Shown: positions 26,280-35,564, numbered from the stretch's first letter. The stretch is DNA of 46,998 bases from Psychromonas hadalis ATCC BAA-638 (GCF_000420245.1 NZ_ATUO01000006.1:1-46998), one strand, 5' to 3'. Made by a program: numbers and translations. The notes: generated from the sequence alone by a model not told the origin.

Positions 26280-28457
26280 ATGAATGCTCCAGCAATAAAT
26301 AGACAACTTAGTGTCGCGTTATCAATCTCAGAAGATCAGGTTGATGCTTTTAGCAAACTTTATGATGACGGAAATACTGTCCCCTTTATTGCGCGTTATC
26401 GTAAAGAGCAAACTAAAGGGCTTGATGATAAACAACTGCGCTTATTAGAAACGCGTTTAAACTACCTACGTGAGCTGGAAGTTCGTCGTAAAGCTATTTT
26501 AAAGGCACTCACCGAGTCAGGCAAGCTAACAGTGCAATTAAATAAACAGATAATAGAGAGTCGCAGTAAAACGGGGTTAGAGCAGTTGTATCTTCCTTAT
26601 AAAAGTAAACGTATTAATAAAGCCCAAGTTGCGATTGATGCAGGGCTTGAGCCCCTTGCTGATAAATTATGGTTTCAGCCTGAAAGTGATAAAAACCGTT
26701 TAGCCAAGCAGTCTATTTGTGCGACCTTTTCTACGGTGGAAACTGTCTTAATTGGCGCTTCACAGATCATCATTGAGCGGTTTTCTGTTGATATAAACTT
26801 AGTTGATAAACTGAAAAAACAGCTCATTAACAAGGCTAATTTCAATGTGAAGGTGGTCAAAGAAAAACAGCAAGAAGCACTTAAATTTAAAGATTATTTT
26901 GATTATAGCGAGCCCGTGAAACGTATCTTACCACATCGTTTATTGGCTATTTTACGCGGTAAAAATGAAGGCTTTTTACGTCTGAAATTAGATGCTGATC
27001 CTGGTCAAGATAAAAGTATTAAAACCGCTTATGGCGAAGTAATGATAGCCACCCACTTAGGTTTTTCATTAAAAGGCTTATCAAGCACAAATTGGCGCGT
27101 TGAAGTGATAAAAAAAGCGTGGAAATCGAAACTATTACCCATGCTAGAAACGCAAATTATCAGCACGTTAAAAGAGAAAGCCTATACCAATGCGATTGAC
27201 TTGTTTGCCACTAATTTAAAAGATCTGTTAATGAGCGCACCTGCGGGGCGTAAAGTGGTGCTTGGCTTAGATCCGGGTTTTAAAAGTGGTTGTAAAGTTG
27301 CCATCATTGATAAAACAGGACGATACCTCAGCTGTGAAACACTCTACCCACATGCGCCACAAAAAAATTGGGATGGTGCAAAGCAGCAAGTGGTCTCACT
27401 GTTAAAGCAGTATAATGTGGATCTTATCGCCATTGGTAATGGCACTGCTTCTCGTGAAAGTGAAGCATTTGTTAATGCGTGTTTAAGTGAAATTAATGCG
27501 GATATTAAAACCTTGATTGTCAGTGAAGCGGGTGCTTCTGTTTACTCAGCATCTGAACTGGCAAGTCATGAATTTCCTGATTTAGATGTCTCTATTCGAG
27601 GCGCGATATCGATTGCAAGACGTTTACAAGATCCCCTTGCTGAGCTGGTTAAAATAGATGCCAAAGCAATGGGGGTCGGTCTTTATCAGCATGATGTTAA
27701 CCAAATTGAACTCAGTAAACGTCTGCAAGCCGTGGTGGAAGATTGTGTGAATGTAGTGGGTATTGATCTTAATAGTGCTTCGGTTGCGTTGCTCACGTTT
27801 ATTGCTGGATTAAACAATACTATCGCACAAAATATTGTTGATTATCGTGAAAAAAATGGCTTGTTTCATTCGCGCAGTGATCTGAAAAAAGTACCTCGAT
27901 TAGGTGCTAAAGCATTTGAGCAAAGTGCCGGTTTTTTACGTATAACAGAGGCTAAAAACCCACTGGACAATAGTGCCGTTCACCCTGAAAGTTATTATCT
28001 TATCAATAAGATGGCCAAACAGTTAGGTGTCTCACTAAGCCATCTATTAACGCATACCCCCTTGCTTGAACAGTTAGAAAATAGTGAGCTGGTGGACAAA
28101 CAATTTGGTTTGTTATCGATACAGGCCATTAAAGAGGAGTTACTTAAACCAAGCCGTGATCCGCGCCCTGAGTTTAAAACCGTGAGCTACGCCGAAGGTA
28201 TTAATAAAATTACCGATTTAGAAGTGGGCATGAAGTTACAAGGGGTTATCTCTAATGTGACTAACTTTGGCGCGTTTGTGGATATCGGTGTGCATCAAGA
28301 TGGTTTAGTGCATATCTCACAGCTTGCGGATAAATTTGTTGCTGATCCCACCCAAATAGTTAAAGCGGGGCAGATTGTTTCGGTCAGTGTCGTTGATGTT
28401 GATATCAACAGAAAACGTATTGCTTTGAGCATGAAAAAGAGCATGCACGGTGAGTGA
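26280..28457 (+). CDS. tex: Transcription accessory protein Tex / YhgF (S1 RNA-binding)
   Basis: Conserved nucleic-acid-binding protein with roles in transcription and tolerance of toxic expression. The protein is 725 aa. Order: N-terminal helical Tex region (VPFIARYRKEQTKGLDD), YqgF/RNase H-like domain around 325-450 (GLDPGFKSGCKVAIID), helix-hairpin-helix pair at about 490-560 (NIVDYREKNGLFHSRSDL, VPRLGAKAFEQSAGFLRI), and an S1 domain at about 645-720 (GVISNVTNFGAFVDIGVHQD). It ends right after the S1 domain, about 50 residues shorter than E. coli YhgF, which has a low-complexity tail. It overlaps the next gene by eight bases. Confidence 0.96.
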   Translation: MNAPAINRQLSVALSISEDQVDAFSKLYDDGNTVPFIARYRKEQTKGLDDKQLRLLETRLNYLRELEVRRKAILKALTESGKLTVQLNKQIIESRSKTGLEQLYLPYKSKRINKAQVAIDAGLEPLADKLWFQPESDKNRLAKQSICATFSTVETVLIGASQIIIERFSVDINLVDKLKKQLINKANFNVKVVKEKQQEALKFKDYFDYSEPVKRILPHRLLAILRGKNEGFLRLKLDADPGQDKSIKTAYGEVMIATHLGFSLKGLSSTNWRVEVIKKAWKSKLLPMLETQIISTLKEKAYTNAIDLFATNLKDLLMSAPAGRKVVLGLDPGFKSGCKVAIIDKTGRYLSCETLYPHAPQKNWDGAKQQVVSLLKQYNVDLIAIGNGTASRESEAFVNACLSEINADIKTLIVSEAGASVYSASELASHEFPDLDVSIRGAISIARRLQDPLAELVKIDAKAMGVGLYQHDVNQIELSKRLQAVVEDCVNVVGIDLNSASVALLTFIAGLNNTIAQNIVDYREKNGLFHSRSDLKKVPRLGAKAFEQSAGFLRITEAKNPLDNSAVHPESYYLINKMAKQLGVSLSHLLTHTPLLEQLENSELVDKQFGLLSIQAIKEELLKPSRDPRPEFKTVSYAEGINKITDLEVGMKLQGVISNVTNFGAFVDIGVHQDGLVHISQLADKFVADPTQIVKAGQIVSVSVVDVDINRKRIALSMKKSMHGE

Positions 28458-29130
28458 GCTTAAAAAAGTAAAATTAGGTAAACGATTAAGCGTGATTGCA
28501 GCGTTGGTTGGTGATGATTATGATCATATATGGGATTGCTGTTGTGATCATGGTTTGTTGGGGTTGCAACTGCTTGGAAAGAGCAAAGCAAAACATATCC
28601 ATTTTGTGGATATTGTCTCACCATTGCTCATTGAAATTGAAACTAAACTGAAACGCTTTTATCAGGGTGAACATCATTGGCATGTTCATTGTCTTGATGT
28701 CGCATTATTACCCCTTCAGCCGTATAAAAATGAAAAACAACTTATTATTATTGCAGGTATTGGCGGGCTGTTATTAGTTAAGTTATTAACAACATTGCTT
28801 CCCTTGACCAAAGCGTTAAATGTTGAGTTTATTTTGTCTCCCGTTCACCATCACTATCAACTGCGCCATTTTTTAAATGAAAAAGGTTGTGGCCTGATTG
28901 ATGAGTGCATCGTTGCAGAAAATGGTCGATTTTATGAAGTGATCCATATTAAGCCGGGTAGTGGCTTACCTATCTCGCGGGTTGGAGATAAAATGTGGGA
29001 CTTTAGCAACGTACAACATCAAACTTACCTGCAACAAACGATAAGTCACTACCAACGGCTCACTAAGAACCCTAATAGTGATGTCAGTGAAATGATTAAA
29101 GCCTATCAAGATTTGACGCCACCTGTATAA
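28450..29130 (+). CDS. tRNA (adenine(22)-N1)-methyltransferase-like protein (TrmK family)
   Basis: SAM-dependent Rossmann methyltransferase of the TrmK (DUF633) family, which methylates A22 of tRNA in Gram-positives; the target in gammaproteobacteria is less certain. The protein is 226 aa. It opens KLGKRLSVIAALVG, followed by SAM motif I in the form WDCCCDHGLLGLQL and the acidic HFVDI; IIAGIGGLLLVKLL is the family motif IV region. The start is a GTG at 28450 inside the end of tex, so the two are translationally coupled. Confidence 0.82.
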   Translation: MSELKKVKLGKRLSVIAALVGDDYDHIWDCCCDHGLLGLQLLGKSKAKHIHFVDIVSPLLIEIETKLKRFYQGEHHWHVHCLDVALLPLQPYKNEKQLIIIAGIGGLLLVKLLTTLLPLTKALNVEFILSPVHHHYQLRHFLNEKGCGLIDECIVAENGRFYEVIHIKPGSGLPISRVGDKMWDFSNVQHQTYLQQTISHYQRLTKNPNSDVSEMIKAYQDLTPPV

Positions 29131-29161
29131 TCGCCTTTTTTTCTAGCGAAGTTGCCTTATT

Positions 29162-29701
29162 ATGCGCTTATTAAGATCCACCCTTCACCCAGAGATCAGC
29201 TCACTTGAACAGAGTACTTTTGAGCGACTTGCTACCCGCGCAATTGTCTTAAAAGGGGATGAAATTCTACTTTTATATACCGCGCGTTATGACGATTATA
29301 CACTGCCGGGTGGGGGTGTTGATGCCGGTGAAGATCTTATTGAAGGTTTTAAACGCGAACTGCTTGAAGAGACGGGCGCTAAAAATATTCGTAATATCAA
29401 AGAGTTTGGCTTGTACGAAGAGTTTCGTCCTTGGTACAAAGATAATTTTGATATCATGAAGATGCAGTCATACTGCTTTAGTTGTGAGATTGATGAGCAG
29501 TTAGGCGTTACCAAGTTTGAAGATTACGAGATAAAAAATGGCATGAAAGTTGTGTGGTTGCCGATAATTGATGCGATAAAACACAATGAAAAAACCATTC
29601 GTCAAAGTGATAAAAAAGGGATGTCTGTTGAGCGTGAATTGTTTTTACTGAAACTGATTGAAAAAGAGTTACTCCCTCAGCGTGTTCATTCAACTCTTTA
29701 A
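29162..29701 (+). CDS. Nudix hydrolase
   Basis: Hydrolyses a nucleoside-diphosphate-linked substrate that cannot be named from sequence. The protein is 179 aa. The complete Nudix box G-x5-E-x7-RE-x2-EE-x-GA is present around residues 50-72 (GGVDAGEDLIEGFKRELL then EETGA). The gene follows trmK by 31 bases and may be read from the same transcript. Its stop codon overlaps the stop of the convergent gene (shared TTAA at 29698-29701). Confidence 0.92.
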   Translation: MRLLRSTLHPEISSLEQSTFERLATRAIVLKGDEILLLYTARYDDYTLPGGGVDAGEDLIEGFKRELLEETGAKNIRNIKEFGLYEEFRPWYKDNFDIMKMQSYCFSCEIDEQLGVTKFEDYEIKNGMKVVWLPIIDAIKHNEKTIRQSDKKGMSVERELFLLKLIEKELLPQRVHSTL

Positions 29702-31092
29702 TCTACGTAACTCTGTTTGTTAAGCACGGTCTCAATACCGTATAACGACAGTGCTTCGAGTGTGCTCCGATTTTGCTGTAACGTGGCAACAATATTTACC
29801 TGCTCTGTTTGCGCCTGTTCAATAAAGGTTAATAATGTGTCAGAGGGATCAGCGAGTAGTTGATGGCTTAACTGTTCTGACAAAATAACATCTGAGACCG
29901 GGAAGTTTTTAAGAATATCGCTGAGTAGGTTATTTTCATTTTCAATTAACCAGTAAATTTTCCTGTTTGCTAAGCGTGCCATTACCATGGCAGAAAAGAA
30001 GAGCGAGGTACGTTGTATCTCTTCTGGGTACTCAATACAGATATCAACATGGTGGAGTTCACAATTTAGATCTCTTGCCAACTGCTCACGAATATCACGT
30101 TTTATACCATCAGGAAACCAATCTTGTAAACTACGAGCATTGATAATATGACGCATGTTAGGTACTTTAATGAGTGCTGCAATCTGTTTTTTAGTCATAC
30201 CATACAGACAAAAATAGCTAATAACAGAGTCGGTTTGTAAGTTAAATAGTTTATATGCACCTGTTTTAATGGTTTCTTCATTGACCCAATGTTTTAAATA
30301 TACTTTAGAAAAGAGAGATGAAAAAATTTTCCTCCAATATGCTTTGTCGGGCACAGAGGTGAGACTTGCAAAAATAGGAAAACCATTATTTTCAATTAAC
30401 GTATAAGTCGCACGGCAAACATTCGCGGGTAATTGGCCATAAATAATAACAATAGGGAATTGGTCGTCGTTTGCTAAACGTTTTAAAATATCAATAAGGG
30501 GCAACTCAATAGTATTAATATCGATGATCAGTAGTTGTTTATTCTTGATATCAGTCAGTGCCGATTGTGCTGTAAAGTAGTCAATATTTCCTAAACCAAT
30601 ATTGATGAAATCAGTATGGTGCTGTTTTTTTTTCTGCTCATTTTCAATGATAAATGCAACACGATATTGCTTTAACCAGTGGTTAAACGTTCGTGTCCGA
30701 TAATTTTGCCAGTAAGTAATATTATTTTTGAGGTCTGTTTCATCGCGACAGTGAATAAAAACCGTTAAATTAGTCTCCATACTCGGCAACTGACCTAACC
30801 AAAATACACGAATATCTGAGCGTTGATTTAACAGGTTAATAAGCTTATCTAATGTTGGCTCAGACTCAATGCTATTGGGTAAAATGACGGCAACACCACG
30901 TGGGCTAGCACTGAGCATCAAAATGAGTTGTTCAAGCGTGTATGAGAGTCGTAATTGACAGTGAGGTAACTCTACTTGGTATTGATAGCTATAAAGAGTA
31001 AAAGCATTGCTTACTTTACTGGTTGAGTCAGATGCCAACAGTTGCAACTCTTGCTCAGTTAAAATTGAACTTTGTTGTTTAATTATTGGCAT
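29698..31092 (-). CDS. Uncharacterised protein with a putative degenerate EAL domain
   Basis: I do not recognise the whole protein. With the ATG at 31092, eight bases after the DUF2913 stop, it is 464 aa; an in-frame ATG at 31173 would overlap that gene. The C-terminal ~100 residues keep the spacing of the second half of an EAL domain: FPVSDVILSEQLSHQLLADP, then TLLTFIEQAQTEQVNIV and STLEALSLYGIETVL line up with the FPVD-x-IKID, DP, VVAEGVE and L-x-x-LG-C blocks. The catalytic DDFG, KID and AEGVE residues are replaced, so it would be catalytically dead. Upstream, LLIIDINTIELPLIDILKRL resembles a receiver-like strand-helix and GMTKKQIAALIKV a helix-turn-helix. No signal peptide or membrane span. 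Confidence 0.6.
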   Translation of the reverse strand: MPIIKQQSSILTEQELQLLASDSTSKVSNAFTLYSYQYQVELPHCQLRLSYTLEQLILMLSASPRGVAVILPNSIESEPTLDKLINLLNQRSDIRVFWLGQLPSMETNLTVFIHCRDETDLKNNITYWQNYRTRTFNHWLKQYRVAFIIENEQKKKQHHTDFINIGLGNIDYFTAQSALTDIKNKQLLIIDINTIELPLIDILKRLANDDQFPIVIIYGQLPANVCRATYTLIENNGFPIFASLTSVPDKAYWRKIFSSLFSKVYLKHWVNEETIKTGAYKLFNLQTDSVISYFCLYGMTKKQIAALIKVPNMRHIINARSLQDWFPDGIKRDIREQLARDLNCELHHVDICIEYPEEIQRTSLFFSAMVMARLANRKIYWLIENENNLLSDILKNFPVSDVILSEQLSHQLLADPSDTLLTFIEQAQTEQVNIVATLQQNRSTLEALSLYGIETVLNKQSYVD

Positions 31093-31099
31093 CTGTTGA

Positions 31100-31759
31100 T
31101 TACTCGGCTTCTGGCTTAATTGGAAACTCGGGAAGTTTATCCCCATCATTATTTGGGTAGATAATAAACTCACCGTGATATTTTACTTTAGATTTGTAAT
31201 CGGTCATTTTATGAAGTAGTAAGTTTTGCTCAAAAGCACAGTTAACTAACTCTGATAAATCACCACGCAGGTAAAGTGAAAGAGGTTTGATTAATGTACC
31301 TTGCTCATCAAAACAGTCGTGCATTTGTGTTTCACAAATAATCAATGATGAAGCACCCCCACTGTGGCGGTTTAATTTATTGCCCACCACTAAATCGGTA
31401 TTGACCATCCACTGTTCATTTTCAAGCTGTGCAATAAGCGCTTGTAGTTTTGTAAGGTTGACGGCTTGTACCTGTTTATTCTCATCTAATACTTGGTTGT
31501 AACACTGCTGTAGATAGATAAACTGCTCTTTAAGTTGTGCTCCTTTGCCAAGGCTACGCGCTTTGCTCTGCCATGCTTTAAGTGTCGGCAGAACAATGGT
31601 ATCAAAGCGTTTCTGTTTCATCGCCGTGGTGACCCAAGCTCCAAAATAGTGCGCTTCATTAAGTGGGTTTTTCGGTGTGCGCCCCGAGGCTTGAGATGCT
31701 TCTAATTCTGTTAATGCGGTTGAGATTAATGTATAAATTTGTTGCGAAAAAAGAACCAT
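31100..31759 (-). CDS. DUF2913 family protein
   Basis: The protein is 219 aa with the ATG at 31759, preceded by AGG; the frame is open further upstream to 31912 but that extension is the mobile repeat at 31783-31893 and not gene. The N-terminal part (ALTELEASQ...AHYFGAWVTTAMKQKRF, LGKGAQLKEQFIYL) fits the DUF2913 pattern known from Vibrio and Shewanella. Function unknown; mostly helical, soluble, no signal peptide. It is followed after eight bases by the putative degenerate-EAL gene, so the two probably form an operon. Confidence 0.7.
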   Translation of the reverse strand: MVLFSQQIYTLISTALTELEASQASGRTPKNPLNEAHYFGAWVTTAMKQKRFDTIVLPTLKAWQSKARSLGKGAQLKEQFIYLQQCYNQVLDENKQVQAVNLTKLQALIAQLENEQWMVNTDLVVGNKLNRHSGGASSLIICETQMHDCFDEQGTLIKPLSLYLRGDLSELVNCAFEQNLLLHKMTDYKSKVKYHGEFIIYPNNDGDKLPEFPIKPEAE

Positions 31760-31782
31760 AAAAGACCTGTTTTTAAAATTGA

Positions 31783-31893
31783 TACCAAACCCAATAAATA
31801 TGTGATCTTTTGGGACGTGAGACTTTAGTCTCGCCTTTACTATTGGCGCAGCTAAAGCAGTACGATATGACCAGTTAATTAATGGAATTGGTA
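31783..31893. mobile_element. TACC-ended MITE-like element, copy B (111 bp, short form)
   Basis: Starts TACCAAACCC and ends GGAATTGGTA, flanked by TGA on both sides (31780-31782 and 31894-31896). It is shorter than the other copies and has an internal hairpin GAGACTTTAGTCTC. It lies immediately upstream of the DUF2913 start, so it may carry or disrupt that gene's promoter. Confidence 0.8.
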
Positions 31894-32015
31894 TGAGTAT
31901 AAAGATAAGCAACAGTATACAAGAATATTAGCTGTATCAGTAATAAGATCAATGAATAATAGTTGACTTAAATGCTAGGATATTGGCTTTATAGCAATTA
32001 CATTAGAGGAAAAGT

Positions 32016-32498
32016 ATGGATACATTAACGGGTTACACCATTGCGCGTGCATTACATGTATTAGCGGTGGTTTTATGGATTGGTGGTGTGGCGTTTGTGA
32101 CCACTATTTTAATTCCCTCTTTAAAGCAAATCCCTGATATTCATGATCGCTTAGCATTGTTTGAAAAGTTAGAAGGAAAGTTTGCTATTCAAGCGCGTAT
32201 TACCACGGTGATCACTTTTTTAACCGGGCTTTACCTGATCGACTTGATGCAGATATGGGGGCGTTTTTTACAGGCGGAATTTTGGTGGATGCACATGATG
32301 GTGGGGGTATGGCTCATTTTTACACTGGTATTATTTGTATTTGAACCGTGGTTTTTGCATGCATGGTTTAGAAAAATGGCATTAATCGACAGTAAAAAAA
32401 CATTTAAACGTCTGCATATTATGCATATCGTTTTATTGAGTGTGAGTTTGATAACGATTTTTGGTGCCATGTTAGGCGTACACGGTTTTCGTTTTTAA
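32016..32498 (+). CDS. CopD/HemJ-like four-helix membrane protein
   Basis: The protein is 160 aa with four predicted membrane helices. The first, RALHVLAVVLWIGGVAFVTT, has the His-in-helix pattern of CopD-type and HemJ-type proteins that bind haem or copper; further histidines lie at the third and fourth helices (WWMHMMVGVW, RLHIMHIVLL). The exact role (copper handling, haem-linked redox) is not decidable from sequence. It stands alone on the plus strand, preceded by GAGGAAAAGT as ribosome-binding site. Confidence 0.7.
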   Translation: MDTLTGYTIARALHVLAVVLWIGGVAFVTTILIPSLKQIPDIHDRLALFEKLEGKFAIQARITTVITFLTGLYLIDLMQIWGRFLQAEFWWMHMMVGVWLIFTLVLFVFEPWFLHAWFRKMALIDSKKTFKRLHIMHIVLLSVSLITIFGAMLGVHGFRF

Positions 32499-32505
32499 AT
32501 CAAGC

Positions 32506-32923
32506 ATACCCGTTACCATCCAAAATGCTTTATTCAGTCACTAGCTCGGATACCAAGGCGAGGCGTAACATGATGCTCTTACGAGCGATTAATAAAAAAG
32601 ACATTAACCCTCTATCGGTAGAATGAAATAAAAGACTTTCATTCTTTAATGGCTAGCCCTTCTCGAATGTTGCAACGCTGAATTGCCATGGTTACACAAG
32701 AGGCGAGCTAGCGACCCGTAGGGCAAGCTTTGAGGCAAACATCTTCGTTGTCTTTCGAGAGATTAACAAAAAGACGTTAATCCTCTATCGACATTGATTA
32801 AATGCCTGCATTTAGCAATTCGTTAGAAAGTATCGATTGAACCAGTTAGACCTTCAACTTTCTGCCTAGAATCTGTTCACCTCACAGCTTGCTGAATTTT
32901 TCATTTTGGATGGTAACGGGTAT
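32506..32923. mobile_element. 418-bp element with 22-bp perfect terminal inverted repeats
   Basis: The ends ATACCCGTTACCATCCAAAA (plus TG) at 32506-32527 and its exact complement at 32902-32923 enclose a non-coding interior. Inside, two direct copies of a 35-36 base unit (32582-32617 and 32756-32790; both begin CGAG and end CTCTATCG) match at most positions. No open reading frame of useful length is present and no target duplication is seen (GCA versus TAT). It fills most of the 483-base gap between the CopD-like gene and yajD and looks like a non-autonomous transposable element. Confidence 0.75.
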
Positions 32924-32981
32924 ATACCCTGTACCCTGATCGCGTTAAACTAAGGAAAATCCTTAAAAGTGAAGAATAAAT

Positions 32982-33317
32982 ATGGCTTATATCCCTACTA
33001 ATTATAAAAGTTTAGAAAATGATTACCGCGATAAAGCGCTTAAATTATTCCCGTGGGTATGTGGAAAATGTACGCGTGAATTTGTTTACTCTAATCTAAA
33101 AGAGCTCACTGTACATCATGTGGATCACGATCACAGTCATAACCCTGCGGATGGCAGTAACTGGGAAATGCTGTGTATTTATTGTCACGATCATGAGCAT
33201 GATAAGTACACTCAGGCTGATTTATATGGAAGCAGTGTTGAAGCGGGAGATGACCTGAAAACAGACAATGCCACCTATAATCCGTTTGCTGATTTGATGA
33301 GTAAAATGAAAAAATAA
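32982..33317 (+). CDS. yajD: HNH nuclease family protein YajD
   Basis: The protein is 111 aa, closely matching E. coli YajD from end to end (PTNYKSLENDYRDKALKLFPWV; KYTQADLYG; YNPFADL). It has a CGKC zinc pair, the HNH-type core VHHVDHDH followed by GSNWEMLCIYCHDHEH. Biochemical role is not established; a putative structure-specific or repair nuclease. A TACC-type mobile element has inserted two to five bases after its stop codon without damaging it. Confidence 0.93.
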   Translation: MAYIPTNYKSLENDYRDKALKLFPWVCGKCTREFVYSNLKELTVHHVDHDHSHNPADGSNWEMLCIYCHDHEHDKYTQADLYGSSVEAGDDLKTDNATYNPFADLMSKMKK

Positions 33318-33321
33318 CTCA

Positions 33322-33478
33322 TACCATTCCGCTTAATATAATGATCAGGTTTTACGCAGGGTAAATGACTAAGGTCAAGGCGCATGATTGAGTAATAGCC
33401 GGCTATTGCGATTGAATGCAACGCAGATATTAGTCATTTAAACCAGTAAAAACGATCAGTTACTTAGGCGGATTGGTA
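33322..33478. mobile_element. TACC-ended palindromic MITE-like element, copy C (157 bp)
   Basis: Starts TACCATTCCGC and ends CGGATTGGTA, flanked by TCA on both sides (33319-33321 and 33479-33481). The arms are imperfect inverted copies around the centre AGCCGGCT (near 33400). Its first ~100 bases match the copy at the window end (46897-46998) except for one base, so this subfamily spread recently. Confidence 0.9.
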
Positions 33479-33539
33479 TCATTTAACAGAGACAATGAGT
33501 AAAGGACATTTGCTCCTTTTTTATCGCTTTTATTCGCGC

Positions 33540-33914
33540 TTAAAACATCGAAGCTGCACGTGATTGTCGGCCACTGATCCAATCCTGATAAAAGGCCCAC
33601 CCTCGCGGGTAGCGATCACAAATATTTCTGTAAGTCAGGCCTTTTGCACCTAAAATATAAGCATTTTTAGGTTCACAGTAGAAAAGCAGTGCTTGTTCAT
33701 ATCCAGCAAGATAAGCACCATAATTAACCTTCTTTTCAGAGAATCTGGCACTCATTTTTTGTAGGTTTTTTTCTGATTTTTCAATAAAACCATTCCCCGC
33801 ATCATATTCACCCACCGCAAACCAGTTGCCTGTTTTTATCTCATTTTGTACAGTTGTAGAGGTACAAGAAAATAGAGCGAGTGATAAACTGGCCGTTATT
33901 ATAAATCGTTGCAT
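33540..33914 (-). CDS. DUF2799 lipoprotein
   Basis: The protein is 124 aa from the ATG at 33914, chosen because AGAGG lies four to eight bases upstream and the protein then opens with a lipoprotein signal (MQRFIITASLSLALFSC, lipobox ALFSC). The DUF2799 signature is visible: YLAGYEQALLFYCEPKNAYILG followed by KGLTYRNICDRYP. Function unknown. It follows motY by 28 bases on the same strand and is probably cotranscribed with it. Confidence 0.82.
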   Translation of the reverse strand: MQRFIITASLSLALFSCTSTTVQNEIKTGNWFAVGEYDAGNGFIEKSEKNLQKMSARFSEKKVNYGAYLAGYEQALLFYCEPKNAYILGAKGLTYRNICDRYPRGWAFYQDWISGRQSRAASMF

Positions 33915-33942
33915 ATAACCTCTTTTTATATGAAGTATGAGC

Positions 33943-34812
33943 CTAAATATCCTCTCTTTCAATGGAGATCACTACACGGCGATTTTGCATTCTTCCTAAA
34001 ACATTCCTATTGTCGGCTACATGATGCTTTTCGCCGTAACCTCTCACTTGAATTTTATCATCGTCTAACCCAAGTTGCGCTAGGTAATTTTTTACTGAGG
34101 TTGCTCGTTGCTCAGAAAGTTGTAAATTTCGATATTTAGCGCCGTAACTATCTGAGTAACCTGACACCAAAATGACACTGATATTCTCATCATGTTTAAT
34201 ATAATCGCCGATCATTTTTAAACGTTTCTTAGAGAAAGAGGTTAGCTTCGTGCCATTTTTATTATATTTAAGAATACTGTAAGCGATATCATCAAAGTTA
34301 TAGGGCAAAAGTTGATCAATACAGTTATTAAACTCATCGTAACTTTTTAAAAAGTTGATCGAGGAGAGGCCAACGCTGGTTATCTGGTCGTTGTTATACC
34401 AATCTTGGTAATAAAACGTAGGGTATTTACCATCTTCAAGCTCACTTAACATACGCCATGCTTTTTGGCGTGTTACATAACCATCAAACTGCTGGTGAAA
34501 TTTTACTTTACCCAGTGTGTAAGCTTCACTGCCTGGTTTCCAGTGTGGAGGTACTGATTTAAGGGTGACTAAACGCATTTTAGGTAGCACTTTTTTACTG
34601 TGCAAAATAAAATCTAAGTTGACATTTTTACTCGCTTTTACTTCAAAGTACGCTTGTCCATAACGTGGAATTGGGTGCTCAAGGGTGCATTGAATAGGGG
34701 TTGAGCTAGAAATATACCACAATGAGTTTTCTATGTTGGCGTTGTAACTTTTATTTTCAGCCACCACACTATTGATACATAACAGTAGTATTACCATCGT
34801 CTGTATTTTCAT
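33943..34812 (-). CDS. motY: Sodium-driven flagellar motor protein MotY (T-ring)
   Basis: Periplasmic T-ring component that, with MotX, holds the PomA/PomB stator around polar sodium-driven flagella. The protein is 289 aa. Signal peptide 1-18 (ending SVVA). The N-terminal MotY domain shows LWYISSSTPIQCTLEHPIP, a KFHQQFDGYVTRQKAW block and ELEDGKYPTFYYQDW. The C-terminal OmpA-like peptidoglycan-binding domain (about 170-289) has ILVSGYSDSYG, LSEQRATSVKNYL, VRGYGE and NRRVVISIE. It is divergent from rnt, as in Vibrio, which supports the assignment. Confidence 0.95.
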   Translation of the reverse strand: MKIQTMVILLLCINSVVAENKSYNANIENSLWYISSSTPIQCTLEHPIPRYGQAYFEVKASKNVNLDFILHSKKVLPKMRLVTLKSVPPHWKPGSEAYTLGKVKFHQQFDGYVTRQKAWRMLSELEDGKYPTFYYQDWYNNDQITSVGLSSINFLKSYDEFNNCIDQLLPYNFDDIAYSILKYNKNGTKLTSFSKKRLKMIGDYIKHDENISVILVSGYSDSYGAKYRNLQLSEQRATSVKNYLAQLGLDDDKIQVRGYGEKHHVADNRNVLGRMQNRRVVISIEREDI

Positions 34813-34949
34813 AATTTCTCATCCATTTGGCTCTATAATTAAGCTATCTAATAAACTATCGGCACTGTTATTAGTTTCTTTAGTTTAATTTAACCTGTTT
34901 GAGACATTATCTGGCATAATCCTTCCTCATTTTTGATCCTGAGTATTTT

Positions 34950-35564
34950 ATGGAAAACTTATTAGCCAAACGTTTTCGTGGTTACTACCCCGTTGTTATT
35001 GATATTGAGACGTCTGGGTTAACAGCACAAACAGACGCAATATTAGAGATAGCTGCCATTTTACCTGCAATGGACGAGCAGGGTTATCTTTATTGTGCTG
35101 AAAAAATTCATTTTCATGTGCAGCCCTTTGAAGGCGCAAATTTAGATCCTAAAGCACTTGAGTTTACAGGTATCGACCCATTTAACCCTCTACGTGGTGC
35201 GGTTGATGAACGTGATGCGTTAACGGCTATCTTTAAACTAGTACGTAAACATCAAAAATTAAATGGCTGTAATCGTTCAATTATCGTGGCGCATAATGCC
35301 ACTTTTGATCAAGGCTTTATTAATCAAGCCACTAAGCGCTGTCATTTAAAACGTGTTCCTTTTCATCCCTTTGCAAGTTTTGATACTGCCAGCATGGCGG
35401 GACTTATTTTAGGGCAAACCGTGTTAGCAAAAGCGTGCGCACAAGCAAATATCCGCTATGATAATAAAGAAGCGCACTCTGCGCTGTATGACACTGAGGT
35501 GACTGCTGAGCTGTTTTTTTATATGGTGAATAAATTAAAATCACTCGGCGGTTGGCCTGTTTAA
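34950..35564 (+). CDS. rnt: Ribonuclease T
   Basis: DEDD-family 3'-5' exonuclease that trims tRNA and other stable RNA 3' ends. The protein is 204 aa. Exo I has D18 and E20 ([10 protein letters not shown]), Exo II lies in HNATFDQGF, and Exo III in [11 protein letters not shown]. It is divergent from motY. Confidence 0.96.
   Translation: MENLLAKRFRGYYPVVIDIETSGLTAQTDAILEIAAILPAMDEQGYLYCAEKIHFHVQPFEGANLDPKALEFTGIDPFNPLRGAVDERDALTAIFKLVRKHQKLNGCNRSIIVAHNATFDQGFINQATKRCHLKRVPFHPFASFDTASMAGLILGQTVLAKACAQANIRYDNKEAHSALYDTEVTAELFFYMVNKLKSLGGWPV

Noticed and set aside
31760-31912. Upstream extension of the DUF2913 frame
   Set aside because: Most of it is the mobile element at 31783-31893; family similarity begins at the ATG at 31759.
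32982-33317. yajD as part of a phage or defence nuclease system because of its HNH motif
   Set aside because: It is a close match to the chromosomal housekeeping-type YajD and has no phage or defence genes around it.
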